The translations under genes were made by a program, and so were the position numbers. 64,000 nucleotides of DNA from Helopsaltes ochotensis (lineage: Eukaryota; Chordata; Aves; Passeriformes; Locustellidae). This document shows positions 47,359 through 60,605 of this stretch, piece by piece. How positions within the stretch are numbered: position 1 is the stretch's first letter; the number at the start of each line of letters is the position of its first letter. A model generated the notes under the pieces. That model was not told the origin of the DNA and made no database searches. It was given only the letters and a program-made list of their open reading frames with translations. The DNA lies in contig VXBM01001559.1 in the NCBI GenBank assembly GCA_013400155.1, positions 39,278 through 103,277 on the forward strand. The letters run 5' to 3'.

Positions 47359-48563
47359 GTAAGTACAAATAAAGCAGTAATCAATTTAAATTACTGATAT
47401 ACACATAGGAAAAACCCACAAAGTAAAAAAAGAAACCTCGGCTGAATTAGGTTGATTTCTTGAAAAGAGTTGCAAGGTCTATTCAATTATTTTGGTTGAT
47501 TTTTGCTTTAATTTTTCAATCCATCAGCCGTGAAAGTGCATTTTAATGCCAGCTTTCACTTTTCTTTAAAAGGCCTATAAAATAAGCATAAATACAATAT
47601 AAAAACAAACCCAAACCAAATCTACTGTTTTCACATGTCAAGTTATATGAAAATTAGCATCTTGACCAGGTACAAAAATTGTCGTTATACTCATGGGATG
47701 GTTTGCTGTGCTTCATAAGTTCCAGGACAAGGTTCAAAGTTCACTGAAATCAATGAGATCTGGTGAAAAAGTTTCATTAACTTCAAGCTGAATTATAGTG
47801 TAGGAAGCTCCCCTAGACATGCTTATGTCCATGTTTCTTTTAAACTTAAATGCATTCCACTTAAGCCAAACATTTCACACACAGCCCCTTAAAATCATTT
47901 GAAAAGGCACACAAATCCTAAAATTTCCCTCTAGATATTTGTACCTTTGGGATTTATATGTTTTTTTCAGCTGAAATCCTTTTTATTAGTTTCCATCTAA
48001 CAAGAGAAGAGAGGTTGAGGTGGTTGTCATTTTGAGTGCATGCAGTCATTCTCCATATAAAAAAAAAATATTATTCTTGGAATAACTAGGATATGGGACA
48101 GCACATCTGGTGTTGGCCTAAACACCACACACATTTGGTTTGGGGAGTTTTTTGTGAGCTTGGGTGTTTTCTTGCATTCATAGACACAGGGAGGACCATT
48201 TAATTTAGTACTAAATTCCTGATGAAAATAGACAAACTATGAACACCTTAAATAAACCTAAAAGATGTTAGGGTAAAGTAGGAGATGCTTATTTTGTAGC
48301 AAATATAATTATCCAGTGATTAGTTTCACCCTAAGTAACCACAATCCTAGTATAATGATGTCATCCATCTAGATGACAATTTTCAGGCGAAAATATGTCC
48401 TCCAGCTGCCTATTTTTCTTTCTTTTCCCCTGTTATCTAGTTTAGATTTGCATTAAATAACAATATTTTCCACATCAGTTTTCATGCCTGTAGCCGGACA
48501 TCCACTTACTGAAAGCGCTGCCCCTTCCATCTCGCTCTAAACCGTGTTCCCACAGCCAAAAAA

Positions 48564-49237
48564 NNNNNNNNNNNNNNNNNNNNNNNNNNNNNNNNNNNNN
48601 NNNNNNNNNNNNNNNNNNNNNNNNNNNNNNNNNNNNNNNNNNNNNNNNNNNNNNNNNNNNNNNNNNNNNNNNNNNNNNNNNNNNNNNNNNNNNNNNNNNN
48701 NNNNNNNNNNNNNNNNNNNNNNNNNNNNNNNNNNNNNNNNNNNNNNNNNNNNNNNNNNNNNNNNNNNNNNNNNNNNNNNNNNNNNNNNNNNNNNNNNNNN
48801 NNNNNNNNNNNNNNNNNNNNNNNNNNNNNNNNNNNNNNNNNNNNNNNNNNNNNNNNNNNNNNNNNNNNNNNNNNNNNNNNNNNNNNNNNNNNNNNNNNNN
48901 NNNNNNNNNNNNNNNNNNNNNNNNNNNNNNNNNNNNNNNNNNNNNNNNNNNNNNNNNNNNNNNNNNNNNNNNNNNNNNNNNNNNNNNNNNNNNNNNNNNN
49001 NNNNNNNNNNNNNNNNNNNNNNNNNNNNNNNNNNNNNNNNNNNNNNNNNNNNNNNNNNNNNNNNNNNNNNNNNNNNNNNNNNNNNNNNNNNNNNNNNNNN
49101 NNNNNNNNNNNNNNNNNNNNNNNNNNNNNNNNNNNNNNNNNNNNNNNNNNNNNNNNNNNNNNNNNNNNNNNNNNNNNNNNNNNNNNNNNNNNNNNNNNNN
49201 NNNNNNNNNNNNNNNNNNNNNNNNNNNNNNNNNNNNN
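48564..49237. other. Assembly gap (674 N)
   Basis: All bases are N. The gap is preceded by GCCAAAAA and followed by a run of 35 A, so it probably arose at a homopolymer. Long open frames crossing it consist of unknown residues. Confidence 0.99.

Positions 49238-49272
<35 letters not shown>
49238..49272. repeat. Poly-A tract at gap edge
   Basis: A run of 35 A borders the gap. Confidence 0.95.
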
Positions 49273-49275
<3 letters not shown>

Positions 49276-50894
49276 TGTGAGGAAGGAAGACAGTAGATCA
49301 TAATCTGGTTCTGTCGCCATATTGAAATATCTCACATTTAGACTGTGGCTCATATTAAGCATTTTCCATGTTCTATTTTGGCATTTCAACCTATTATGGC
49401 ATCATTCCATCAGACCAAATTCCTCATCCAGATCTTTATTTCAGAACATCTTTAAGCACTTTCCCTTTAGTAGGTGAGGAACGATGAGGTTGAGGAAGGA
49501 TTTTCAGCCTGTTTCTGAAGGTAATACCACATGGATCTGCAGCAGGGATTGAGATTTATTCTAATATCAGTCTCCCATTTTTGGAATAAGCCTTTAGACA
49601 GCTGGTACTTCCATCATCAAAAAAAAAAGAAAATGGAAGACCCCAAAAACTTGGCTACTGACTTTGAGAAGGATTTCTTTTTTAATATGTTTGGTGCATG
49701 TTTGGGTTCAGGTCCTTTTACTGACTATTTTTGTTAAAAAATCTGCCTCTGGTAGATTCACAGACACTGTGGTGATGGTTCTGCAAAGCACTTAAGCCTG
49801 TATTTGATTTTGAAAGCCCTGGGGATGGGCTTAAATTCCGAGATTAATCATACATTGCTACCAGTGTGCATTCATTATTAAATCTCCCTCAGGAGAAGTT
49901 AGCTGGGAGCTATGACAGGACCATGGCAGAAGAGAGAACTGCAGGGGAGCTGAGGCTTAATTAATGCCGTGCAGCCACTGAGGAATATAGGATTGGTTTG
50001 AAAATAAATCAAACAATCATTTGTATCATTTGTCGCCCATTACCAGGGCTTCACTCCCATAAACAAAAAAAAAAACAAAAAACTTTAGACTTCCTCTCTA
50101 AACAACCTGATCATTGTGTGCAACACCCTTTGCCTTTAGGCTTGCAAAAGCTTGGAGACACGTTGCTAATTCCTGACAATTTTCCTGGAGTGGCCAAGCG
50201 CTTCGTTGGTTATAAACTTCCATTTTACCCAGCTGTATGTTCAGTCATCCATCACCAGTCTCGTGCCTCCCCAACCCTGCCTCATGCCTTTAGCTCCCCT
50301 CAGAGCTGCCTGCATGCTGCTGATCCCACCTCTCCCAAAAACCCACCAGGTTCTGGGGGAGCAATCACTCCAGCTTTCCTCCGCTGATGTTTTCGATAGA
50401 AACTCCTCTTTACTGCTGAACATCTTGGGGGCTAGACTCATCAAAATGTTTAAGCAGCTGATGCAGAAATTCAAAAAAGAAATAGAAGACACCCCTTTAA
50501 TGATCATTTTAATTCTATTATTATTTTGGGTTATTTTTCTAAGGAACTTTCATACTTCCTCCCAGTAGTCATCATAACCATTAGTCACATTTCAGTGTGA
50601 GGAGTGCCAAAGATGTAAGATCTTTTTCTTGAAACAGGTCTGGTTTCAGTTAATCTCGTGTCAGTCCTGAATAATCCTGCCAAATTAGGCATTGAACAGA
50701 AGCAAGATCAATAATGCAAATGGAATGGATTTTTATCTGAGGGAGACGCTCTGAGATCCCCAGGTGGTGGGGAAGCATAAAGAGCTATTGATCGTATTCT
50801 TAGAGTAATTAAGACAGCTATTAACGTAGTTCAGGCAGGTTTCTCACCCAGCTGGGGAAATAAACAGCAGTAATGTGCCATGATTACAGACAGA

Positions 50895-51150
50895 AAATGC
50901 TTTGGGTTGGAAGGGCCTTAAAATCACTCAATGCCACTCCTGCCATGGGCGAGGACACCTTCCACTGTCCCAGGTGCTCCAAGCTCCAATGTCCAGCCAG
51001 GCTTTGAACATTTCCAGGGGTGAGACAGCCACAGATGCTCTGGGAAACCTCTGCCAGGGCCTCACCACCCACACAGTAAATAAATTCTTCCGAATATCCA
51101 ATCTAAACCTACTGTCTTCCATTTAAAGCCATTCCCCCTTGTGACATCTC
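50895..51150 (-). mobile_element. CR1 LINE 3' fragment (minus orientation)
   Basis: AATGCTTTGGGTTGGAAGGG, CCACTGTCCCAGGTGCTCCA and CAATCTAAACCTACTGTCTT are CR1-type. The end of the tail is degenerate. Confidence 0.88.
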
Positions 51151-51659
51151 CTATTTAATCTCACAGAACAAACAGCCACGTCCTGAATCGGTGCCTGGAT
51201 TTCCCAGCCAGTTACAAATCTATGAACGTGATTCCAAACAAAAAAAACCTCCCTGAGTTTTAGCAACCTCCACCTGCAGTTTGTAAATATTTTGAAGAAT
51301 TAGGAGATTACTTAGGGGTAGTTATCCCATGTGCTGAGAGGCAAGGAGCACCACATCAGGAGTCCATGAATTAAATGGGATCTCACAGTCCTGGGGGCTG
51401 CAAACGCATATTCACAACCCTACAAAGGCTGGTTCAGCACTCAGAGCAGCACATCAGGCCCACATTATTTGCATGGATTTATCATCTACCAGTTTCTTCC
51501 CTGGAATTTTAGGAAGTGGATAATAAACTGATCTGGCAAGGCTTCACTGTTTTTACCATGAAAAATCCAGCCAACAGTGTGTAACCTGGTATGTCAGAAT
51601 CTGTTTGCAGACATCCTGGGTTTGGTCAAGTTGTTGTAGAGAGAGAACATCACCCCCCA

Positions 51660-51815
51660 GAAAGAAACAAAAACAAAACCAAAAAATAAATAATAATAAT
51701 AAACCCCAAAAAACCAAACAAAAAACCCAACAACAAAAAACCAAAGCAAACAAAAAATCAAACCAAAACAAAAAAAAACTAAAATAAAACAAAAACCCAA
51801 GACAAACAAAAAAAG
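51660..51815. repeat. A/C-rich low-complexity tract
   Basis: Irregular repeats such as CAAAAACAAAACCAAAAAAT and CCAACAACAAAAAACCAAAG extend for about 150 bases. The Phe/Cys/Val-rich frames on the other strand are meaningless. Confidence 0.9.
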
Positions 51816-54800
51816 AAAAGGCCCCATGTTTCTACAGAAATGCCTACACAAAATTTAAATCCACGCTGTTATTTTCACAAGCATTGTTGCATTGCTGAAA
51901 TATTCACTCTAGAGAGAAAATCATCAGCATCACCACCATAAAAGACCACAAGATTTAGTGGGTGCATGATGTAGATGCATGCTGGAATAACCTTCAAGAT
52001 TAAAAAGACCCACACATTTCCATCGAATCTTTGTTTCTCCATCCATTTTCAAGGATCAAGCACATATTACTGAAAAAAAAAATCTTTTTTTATTTTATTA
52101 TGATTTCCAGTTTATCACGACTGGTATAATTTGGGAGGGGGAAGCTTGTTTCTGCTTTTGCTTTGACAGATTCTTCATAAATTTTGTATCACATGTTGAA
52201 AGCTCAATGAAAAGAAAACAAACCCCACACAAATATCTAGCTAATTCAGGTTTACGTCATTCCTCCAATCAGCATCTTGCTGGAAAGAAAGGAGAATCAT
52301 GGCATATATCATAGGTAGGTATGATTTTACCTATGGTGCAACCTAGAGGGTCAGGGCAGTGAAAGCGATGTTGTGACCCGGATGTTTTGGTAAACAACAC
52401 TCCTCTAAAATCCGCCTCCAAAGTCACTGGACGCGCAGTGATTCATTCTGCTACCGCTTTGTCTTGCTGCAAGTGCTCAGACTGCCAGAGTTGATGGTTA
52501 TTGGCAGGCTCTCGGTGCCAAAAAAGGCTCAGGTTTTGACAAGGAAATGGCAGATGTTGGATGGACAGAGTGTTCTCTAGGAGGGCGCTGCAATTTCCCA
52601 GCCCCAGGTACTGCCCGCTGGGATGCCCGACGACCCAGCACCGAAAGGAACTCGTGTCCTTGGGTTAATCCTTTTCTAACACAGGAAAATACGCTGCAAA
52701 ACACAGATGATGGTCATTTGATGTCAGTGCACGGTCAGCAAAGGGCCCAGTGCTCATTTCTCTGGAATGCCAGGGGAGTAGATACTTGCTGCTTTGATCG
52801 ACACAAATTCTTGATGGATTTATTTAAAGTTCTAGAAAAAAATATACTCCTTCACTACTATGCTTCTCATGTACATTGCCCAAGGCAAATTAGTTTTTTG
52901 GGGTGCTGGTTGGATTTTTATTTGTTTTGTTATTTTACTTTGGAATTTTCTGGGTGGAAAGGATGGGGCTGTTCATTTGTGCCAATCTTGCCAGGTAGGG
53001 ATTGGAAAAAAACTGAGCCTACTCATTAGGAATGTGAGATCATGCGGGCTATGTACCATAATTAGCAGGAGTGTAATTAACAGGGCTTTATTTGTTTTCA
53101 GATAAAATAATCAAAAGCCCTATTCTGCTTTGATTAGCTATCTGTGGTTTCAGTTGCTGTAAAATCAAACAGCGCAGGATATTTAGTGTGTCTATAATGT
53201 TCCTGGGAGCTCTTATTGCTGCTGAACAGCTGAGGGTAAAATACACCTCGATCCCTCAGGTGCCTGTGGCAAGGACAGGAAGATGAAATTTTGGTTGTCA
53301 AATCTACTTTCCCAGCCTAAACTCTGTCCTGTCATCCATTTATCCTTTACATTCGTACATAAATGATGAGATTAGACCTAAAACTATTTCTGCCTTGAAA
53401 GGGGTTTTGTTATTTCATGGGCCACCTGCCGGAGGAATATTCCAGAAGAGCAAATCAATATTTACAAAGGAAATTCCATTCCATTTCCAATGATATCCAA
53501 GCACCTGACCAGAGCTTTGGCGGGATCTGGTTTGGAAATAGTGGATCACAAATCTTATTTCTTGTTGTTACAACATCACCTGTGATGAATGCAACATTAG
53601 AAAGGGTTCTGCCTCTATAATTTGGAAATCTTTAGAAGGGGAATTTTAGGGTACAAAGTCTTGGCCTGCACAGGTGGTGTCTGTGTGGTGGAGGCTGACT
53701 CCTGTCCTTTTTCCTTTTGCAGTAGCATTGAAAAATAGGCTGTCTTTGTCTTTGAGTACTATTTCTGCGGCTGTAAGGCATTTTTTTATGGGAGATTTTA
53801 TGGTTTGAATGGATGTACACACAGAGAAAAGGATGCAGTAGTGATTTTTTTGTTTATGAATTCATGAGATTTTGAAATCTGCCTAGGTTTCACGTGTAAG
53901 AATACTCTAACAGTGACTTAAAATTTCTCCTTGGCTCCATGGTCTGTGGCAGCCTTAGAGAACAAAGTTCTTTGTCCACAAGTTGCACCCTAAAAGAGCA
54001 AAGCACAGACTTTTTTTCCCCATCTGTCACAAGAGCAAGCCATGAACTGAAAAAAAAAAACCAATTTTGCTGTAGAAGACACTAAAAGATGCTCCTTCTT
54101 TGAAAGATCAGGCAGATGTGCAGGTTAGTGAGGGAGAGAATAAGCCATAAGGTTTTATCCAACCCTGTAATTCTCTTTATAGAAATGATTTACATATATA
54201 TATATATTTTAAGAAAACACAGTAAAGCTTGCTGCACTCTCAGCAGTTCTATCTAGGGTTGGATAAGCCCTGTTTCCACAGACTTTGAAGCACCAGAAAA
54301 AGGCTAAACAGTGTTTTATGAATTCCCATTGACATGTTAGCGGCAGGTGCCTGGAAATTTCAGATCTAAACACCTTTCAAAGACAGCACCAAAGCCATCA
54401 TGGCTTGATTTCCATGACTGGTATGGATCAGGGCTGAGAACACCCAGAGGGATTTGTGGATGTGCTCGTGTCTGTAGGGTGCCTGTGTAAATACAGGATT
54501 CTGCCCACACATGTGCTGTCTGAAACACTTTAGATATCTAAAATTGTTCCAGCCTTGCTGCTTAAAAGGCCACAAATACTTCAGCAGCGTGCACAACACA
54601 AAACTTTGTGTTGTAAAGGGAGAGTGGCTGCACTTCACTGAGTTTGCTGTAGCCTTGTGAATTTTGACACACTCTGGAGCTTCCTGATCAGCAAAGAAGG
54701 GCAGCTTCAAGAAAGAAAACCCAGAAAGGATCTCAAAAGTGCTTCTGAAGTCACAGCACTTGGTCAGAGTAAATAACCTAATTTTGATGTTTATTGATAT

Positions 54801-56989
54801 GCTTCAGTTGTCATGGAGATCAGCAGGACAGGGAATGTCCAGTGCCCAAGGCCGCTGGTCTTTTTGAATTAGCCACAGATTCGGGTGCACTTCTCTTTTA
54901 TCAGAGCAGCTTGCTTAGATCCTGGGAAAGGCAATGGGTTTGGAGAATCAGAAAAACTTGCAGAAGTTTCTGATTGAGTGTTAACTTGGGAATATCCAAA
55001 TTAAACCCTTCTGGATGCGTGTCCTTTTCCTCATGTGTTGCTCATGTCTAAGTTTCCTGGTCTGAGTGCACTGAAAGGGATAGATCTGAATTTTTCTTTG
55101 TCCCCAAATCAGTTTGCACTGCTGATTCTTTGAATCAGGTACTTAATGTAGAGAAGAAGGTGGAGCTGAAGCTACTGGTCATGAAGCAGTTGATGTGAGA
55201 CTGCAGGAAATGGGGAATAATTCTGACATCTCTGATCCTGAACGTGCCTTCAATTTGTACCAAGGCTCGATGCCCACCAGCAACCATGGTCTTCCTCTTA
55301 GTTTTTCCCACTGTTCACATTTTTGCCTCTATCATATGAGGACAACAGGAATTTACTTTGCCCTCAGTGTCTCTGCTTCTCCTTGCCATTGTTTTATTGT
55401 GTCTCACTTCAGCAGCTGGCATTGTTTCACATCCAGTGGGGTTAGTTTTACATCTGGAGGATTTTTGGGATGCACTCCAAGCAAGTACAGAGCCTGAGGT
55501 AGGGAAGGTACAAGGAAGATGATGCTGTCCCAGTGCAGAGGGATTTTTGATCTGGAAAGATGAATTTCTTGTGAGGATCTTTTGACTAACCCTGCGTGTC
55601 AAAGGAACTGTGTGGTGCAAAGCAGGTAATCAGTTTTCTAAGGGCAAGCTCTGCCTGCCTTGGAGAGTAAAAGAACGTCCTCAAAGGCCACCAGGCTAAA
55701 ATGGCTTAATATAGAATAAAGTCTCCATGGAGGTTGTTAAAACAAATGCAAACTACCTCAAGATAGGACCAGTCCAAAGTCAGGTTTAAGGTTCATATCA
55801 CAGTCCTAGTCCCACCTGTATCATTCCTGAGGGATTTCCAAACTGTAATTCCTCTTTAGATATTTGTTGGACTTTTAGCAGGACAGCAGGGGACCTACCT
55901 GGTTTAATTAAACAATCCTGCTGGGTTCCTTCCACAGCCCTACCCGGGACCTTCCCAGTCCAGAGAATAAAATCCTTTAGTGCAGCTTATTTCACTTTAA
56001 ACAACGTGTTTAAAACAGGTCAGGTAAACATCACTTAATGGCCTGTTTCTCACCAGTGCCTGCCAAGCTGGCACGGGGTGACAAGGAAAAAGGCACGCAG
56101 CTGTTTTCTTAACCTCAAAAATGAGAGGAGGTACAACTAAAAGACAGCTTTGCTGAGAAACACCTGTGCTTGCTCTGTGTCTGGATGAGAGGGGTGGACG
56201 GCTCTGCCCGCACACAGCGGGTCAGAGCTGCAGCCACCGAAGGGATGGAATTGTGGAATTGTTTGTTGCTCACAGAACAAGTCCTGTTTTCCAAACTTTC
56301 CCATCTGATCTGTAAGGGCACGGGGTTGGTAAATGTAGTTGGTGTTTTGAAGGGAAACGTGTGCAGCTTCAGGGAATCCTCAGCTACTGAGCAGCAAGGA
56401 GAAGATATCTCCCAGCCTAGAGAAATATCAGCGGAGGGGAAGCGGGTGTGTGATATCAATAATATATTATACGGACCCAATTTTCAATTTTCTCCTCTCT
56501 CTCCCATACAAATCTCTCTACTTCCACTTTGGTTAACTTTCTACTGTGTTTTCAATGCTTTAGTTCATTGATTTGTTTCTGCATTCCTTCTCCTGCTGCT
56601 ACACAGCTGCCAATCCCACTCATGGTGAGGTTACAGAGAATTACTCGAGAAGGGTGCACAGAGATTCTTCATGAGGCACAGTTTTAATTTGCATGAATCA
56701 AGTTCTACCTTTACTGCAGAAATCCCTTCCCAAAGGATTCCCCTTCAGCACATTCAGAGACAGGGCACAACCCTCATCATTCCCTGTTGCGCTAGTAGTG
56801 ACCTAAATTCAAAATTCCGACCATTTTCATTGCGGATGTACCTGGATAATGCAGCATAACGTCCTTCCCCTGGATCAGCATGCTCCTTTCACTCCTTTCA
56901 CTCCTCTTAAGCACCTCTGAGACATCTAGAATTGAATTGCAACTCCTTTTGCCTCGGATTTGTGCTCTCTCCCATTTGCATTGAGACGT

Positions 56990-57440
56990 CCAGGTGTTCG
57001 GTCTGGCGCGGTGGCCTTCAGCCACATCATCCATCGCTCATTTCACCCCGGGAGTGTTTAACTTTTTCTTTCCCCTTCCACCCTAGCACCCTCCCTCTTC
57101 CTCCCAGATGCAGCTGCAGTCCCTGCCCAGGACACTTGCGGTGAGACTCAGCTTGTTTGCCTTTAGCTGTCTAAAGTCTCGTGCTCGATCTGAGCAGTCC
57201 GGTCGTCGTCTATGGTCACTCGGGGCGACCAGGGCACCTCCGTCACACAGAGCATCCCCCGTGCCTTAGATGTCTCTGTCACACGGGCCAGCTCAGCCTG
57301 GGGGTCCCTGTTCTTGCCCCGACTGAGTCCAAGGTGGTAGTTCAGTTTGGAATCTGTCTTTGGCGCGTAGAGTTAGATGTGACCGATTCCGTTCTCTGTG
57401 TGCCTACAGAGGTCTGAGGATCCTGCCCTGATTCGTGCAG
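56990..57440. other. Local CpG cluster inside the long intron
   Basis: CpG dinucleotides are unusually frequent here (for example GTCTCGTGCTCGATC, CCGGTCGTCGTC, CTCGGGGCGACC, GGCGCGTAG), whereas the flanking intron has few. No known exon or repeat is recognised. It ends just before a poly-T tract. Confidence 0.45.
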
Positions 57441-57495
57441 TGTTTTCATGGACATGATCTGTTCATTTTCTTCTATTTGTCTCTTTTTTCCTCCT

Positions 57496-57498
<3 letters not shown>

Positions 57499-57565
<67 letters not shown>

Positions 57566-57566
57566 N
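57499..57566. repeat. Poly-T tract with one ambiguous base
   Basis: 67 T followed by a single N at 57566, then a C/T-rich stretch. The N suggests uncertain homopolymer length. Confidence 0.95.
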
Positions 57567-59959
57567 TTCCTGCCTTCTCTGTCTCTTCTCTCTTTCTCCC
57601 TTTCCTTCCACCAACTTCTCTACTCTGATAATAAATAAAGTTTGCAAAATGCAAAGGGAGGGAGAAAGGAAAGAAAACGTCTATAAATTCTGTACTCTAA
57701 CGATCTGGGACACTTTACACCATCTAAGATCAGAGAGGTAACTCTACTGAAATTAGAAATGGCAGAAAATAATTGCTAACAGCTCTAAAATATTAAGGTT
57801 TTCCTATGAAATGCTACCATTGTTTTCCGTCACAAACTTGTGTGTCAAGGTCCCCTCACTGGGAGGGGGACAGCAGTTAATCCATAGATAATATTTTCAA
57901 AATCTAGTCTTGCTATTTCAATGATGCTAAATACCAAGTGCTGTCACATTAGGTCCATGCACCAGGAAAACCTATAAAAAAATCAATCCCTGAAAAATAA
58001 AACAGGGCATAAGCAGTAAAAGAAACATGGATGCAAATTTATTTCTAGATTGCCATGGCAACATTAAGTATATCACTGAAGACCACAAACCTCCACGACA
58101 ACCCATGGCTAAGACTTTTCAAAGTGATTATTGATTTTGAGATGTTTCCTTTTCAAGTTCTCTACCTTAATATGCCTCGTAAGTGCTCCTTTTCAACACA
58201 GGCTGAGCAGCCCTCTTGTGGCAAAAATTGGTCTGAGAAATGTGGTTCAGATCAAGTGATCAAAAAAATGAATGGCACTCAAAACCCATAGTCACTTCTG
58301 AAAGCCTCAGAAATGGAACTATCCCTAAAACCTCCTTGCTCATTTTTGATCATTCCGAGCGGGCAATTAATGCCCAACTCAGCTCTGTGAAAAGCAGGTG
58401 GTGCAAAAATCTAGCACAGAAATTATAGTGTAAAAGGAGCAGTCATTTTCATGTTTATTTCCTCAGCAACATCCAAAAAAAAATGGAATCCGTTTTATGA
58501 GTTGAAACACAGTTACTCTTTCTATTTGCTGGACGTGTGCATGCCACAAGTCTGTTCTTTCCTGCTCTTACACTGTAATATTCCATAACAACACAGTTAT
58601 CAGGCTTTAATTATCCAAAAGGAAGCAAAACATAACTCCAGTAATGGGGATTGACTTAAAGGAGTTAAAAGTAGGGAGAAATTTAGTATGTTTTCAATTC
58701 ATCCTGGTTTACTCTTCAGATTAAAAATTCCATGAGTTGTGAACACAGATCTTAGACTGTGTAACAGAAACGGAGTTAGGTTTATTTGAACAAACTTAAA
58801 TGTTTGCCTTGAAGGCAATTGCTTTTAAAAATCAACGTATTGTCCTTTATATTAATGGAGATTTATTCAGGGTACTCAGTGGTGTTTGGCGTTCATCTGT
58901 CCCAGAGTGGACATCTAAACCAGGTCAGATGTACCTGGCCAGTAAATGTATTTCTCTCTCAACTGTTTATTCTGATGATTCTCAGGGTCCTAAGGATGTC
59001 TATTTTACTTAGACACCTGTACTATAGACATCCAACCTCTCCTGAGGTGAATCCCACCAAAACACCACGGGTTGAAAACAAAACAAAAATTCTCCCTTCG
59101 AAAGTCGGCAAGAAATCACTATTTTTCTATTTTCACGTTTTTCAGCCCAGCTATAAAATCTCTTACAGGATCCCTCCAAATGCCTTTCCATGTTTCAGAT
59201 TACTCTTCTAGTGATTGATTTAAATTATCCTCTCCTGGCTGGTTGGAAAGGAACTGTTGTGTTCTCTGCAGCAGCTGCTCTTGGAACCCATCATGCAGGG
59301 GTCGAGGTCCTGCTCCACAGTGTAGGGGCCTGCAGCTTTGAGGAGCACACTGTCTTAGTGAGCGTGATGAAAAAGAAGTGGGACCTCCAAAATTACCAGC
59401 CAGACATGCAGATCCCATACTGAGCTCCCTCCCCATCACCAAGGAAGATGGGAAAACTGCTTTGGTGTCCTTACCAGAACCCTTTGTTAAAAAGAAGGGA
59501 CCCACGCTGCAATGAAAATGAGCGACACCTGATCCAATTTGGATTGAGCCCCATCCTACGAGTTCCGTGTTACTCTCTGATTGTTCTCCATGAGCATGCA
59601 GTCTACTTTCATTTGATATATTGTTCTGTGACCCTCTGTACCAAACCAGACCACGCAGGTCGTGTGTATTTCGGATGCGTCAGCGCTGCCCGCCTGCCCT
59701 TCAGGGTGTTTTGAGTTCTGGTTTGTCCGTGAGTCAGCACATCACAACGGCCAGCAGCAGCCAAGCGCACTTTAATTTTTGTTTAATTTTTTTATTTTTT
59801 AATTTCTGCTTCGGTCAAGCAGCTGGTTCGTGCTGTGACTCCATTCTGTCGTGTCCGCTTTCCATCCTTGTGACGTGTCTCATGAAATGTGTTGAAAGTG
59901 ACCTACCTTGGCCTGTTTTCACGATATGCTGAAAAAAATGCTAATCTTGTCATATTTAG

Positions 59960-60043
59960 CAGCTGCGTTCAGAAATGCTACTGTAAGCCTAAGAGGGCTA
60001 ACCAGCACTCTTGCAAGATGTCAGAACTATCAACCATTACCCT
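59960..60043 (+). CDS. ADCYAP1R1: ADCYAP1R1 alternative 'hop' exon of ICL3 (hop1 84 nt / hop2 81 nt)
   Basis: This is the hop cassette, the alternative exon that lengthens ICL3 of PAC1 and shifts coupling between adenylyl cyclase and phospholipase C pathways. The acceptor is a tandem TTTAG|CAG|CTGCGTT. Using the first AG gives 84 bases and an extra Ser (F-S-C-V-Q-K); using the second (start 59963) gives 81 bases (F-C-V-Q-K). The peptide reads CVQKCYCKPKRANQHSCKMS then ELSTITL. It is phase 2 in and phase 2 out, ending ACCCT|GTAAGTG. It matches mammalian hop closely (Q to K and Q to N changes in the middle). The polypyrimidine tract is weak, in keeping with regulated inclusion. I did not find a second 'hip' cassette in the window. 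Confidence 0.97.
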
Positions 60044-60551
60044 GTAAGTGTACGCACTCCTGTGACATTACTGTGTGTGTATGACGCATGTTGCAATTAA
60101 ATGAACGGATGAGAGCAGAGGGGAAGTGACCAGAGAGCAAAGCATTCATTTAGTTCTTGTTGCATGGAGAATTTTTTTTTTTTTTTTGTTCTTGTACTGT
60201 GCTTTTGCTGATGCGCCACGATCGAGGATTTTAAGGTTGTTTTAAATTTTTTTTTTTTTTTTTTTTTTGGAATTACGGCTGATGCTATTGATGGTTTTGG
60301 GTAGTGTCTGTACAGAATTAATAGCTGTTCTTTATTGTACAGCGAAGAGGTGAGCACCTTCATACTGAGGGAAAATGTTTCATCTGCAAGTTTCCTAGAA
60401 AAACGGAGTGAGATTGAGTCAATCAAACCTCAGTGGGTACAAAACATCTTTTGTCCATTGAACTGAGTGAAGTTAACTTAATAAACACCCAGGGGTGAGG
60501 AAAAGCTGAAGATAACCCTAATATCAAAATGAATTGTGCCCATCAAAAAAT

Positions 60552-60605
60552 ATAGAATCACAGAATCCCTGAACTGGAAAAGACCTCCAAGATCATCAAG
60601 TTCAG
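60552..60605 (-). mobile_element. Short CR1 LINE tail fragment (minus orientation)
   Basis: TATAGAATCACAGAATCCCT and GGAAAAGACCTCCAAGATCA form a CR1 tail. The copy breaks off where the 10-bp tandem repeat starts. Confidence 0.85.

Larger units (their letters stand above)
47359..59959. other. Long ADCYAP1R1 intron before the hop exon
   Basis: About 12.6 kb between the TM5/ICL3 exon and the hop cassette. It contains an assembly gap (48564-49237), a CR1 fragment (50895-51150), an A/C-rich tract (51660-51815), a short (TA)n run near 54192, a CpG cluster (about 56990-57440) and a poly-T tract with one unknown base (57499-57566). I looked for a second ICL3 cassette (mammalian 'hip') and did not find one; part of the intron is hidden by the gap. 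Confidence 0.8.

Noticed and set aside
48475..49389. Open frames of 250-304 residues
   Set aside because: They consist mainly of unknown residues across the assembly gap plus a homopolymer.
50206..50568. 120-residue open frame with a hydrophobic C-terminal end
   Set aside because: No known domain, no splice-site support and ordinary intronic composition; most likely chance.
57140..57440. Candidate hip cassette exon in the CpG cluster
   Set aside because: No 84-nt phase 2-2 exon with recognisable hip-like peptide could be framed there.
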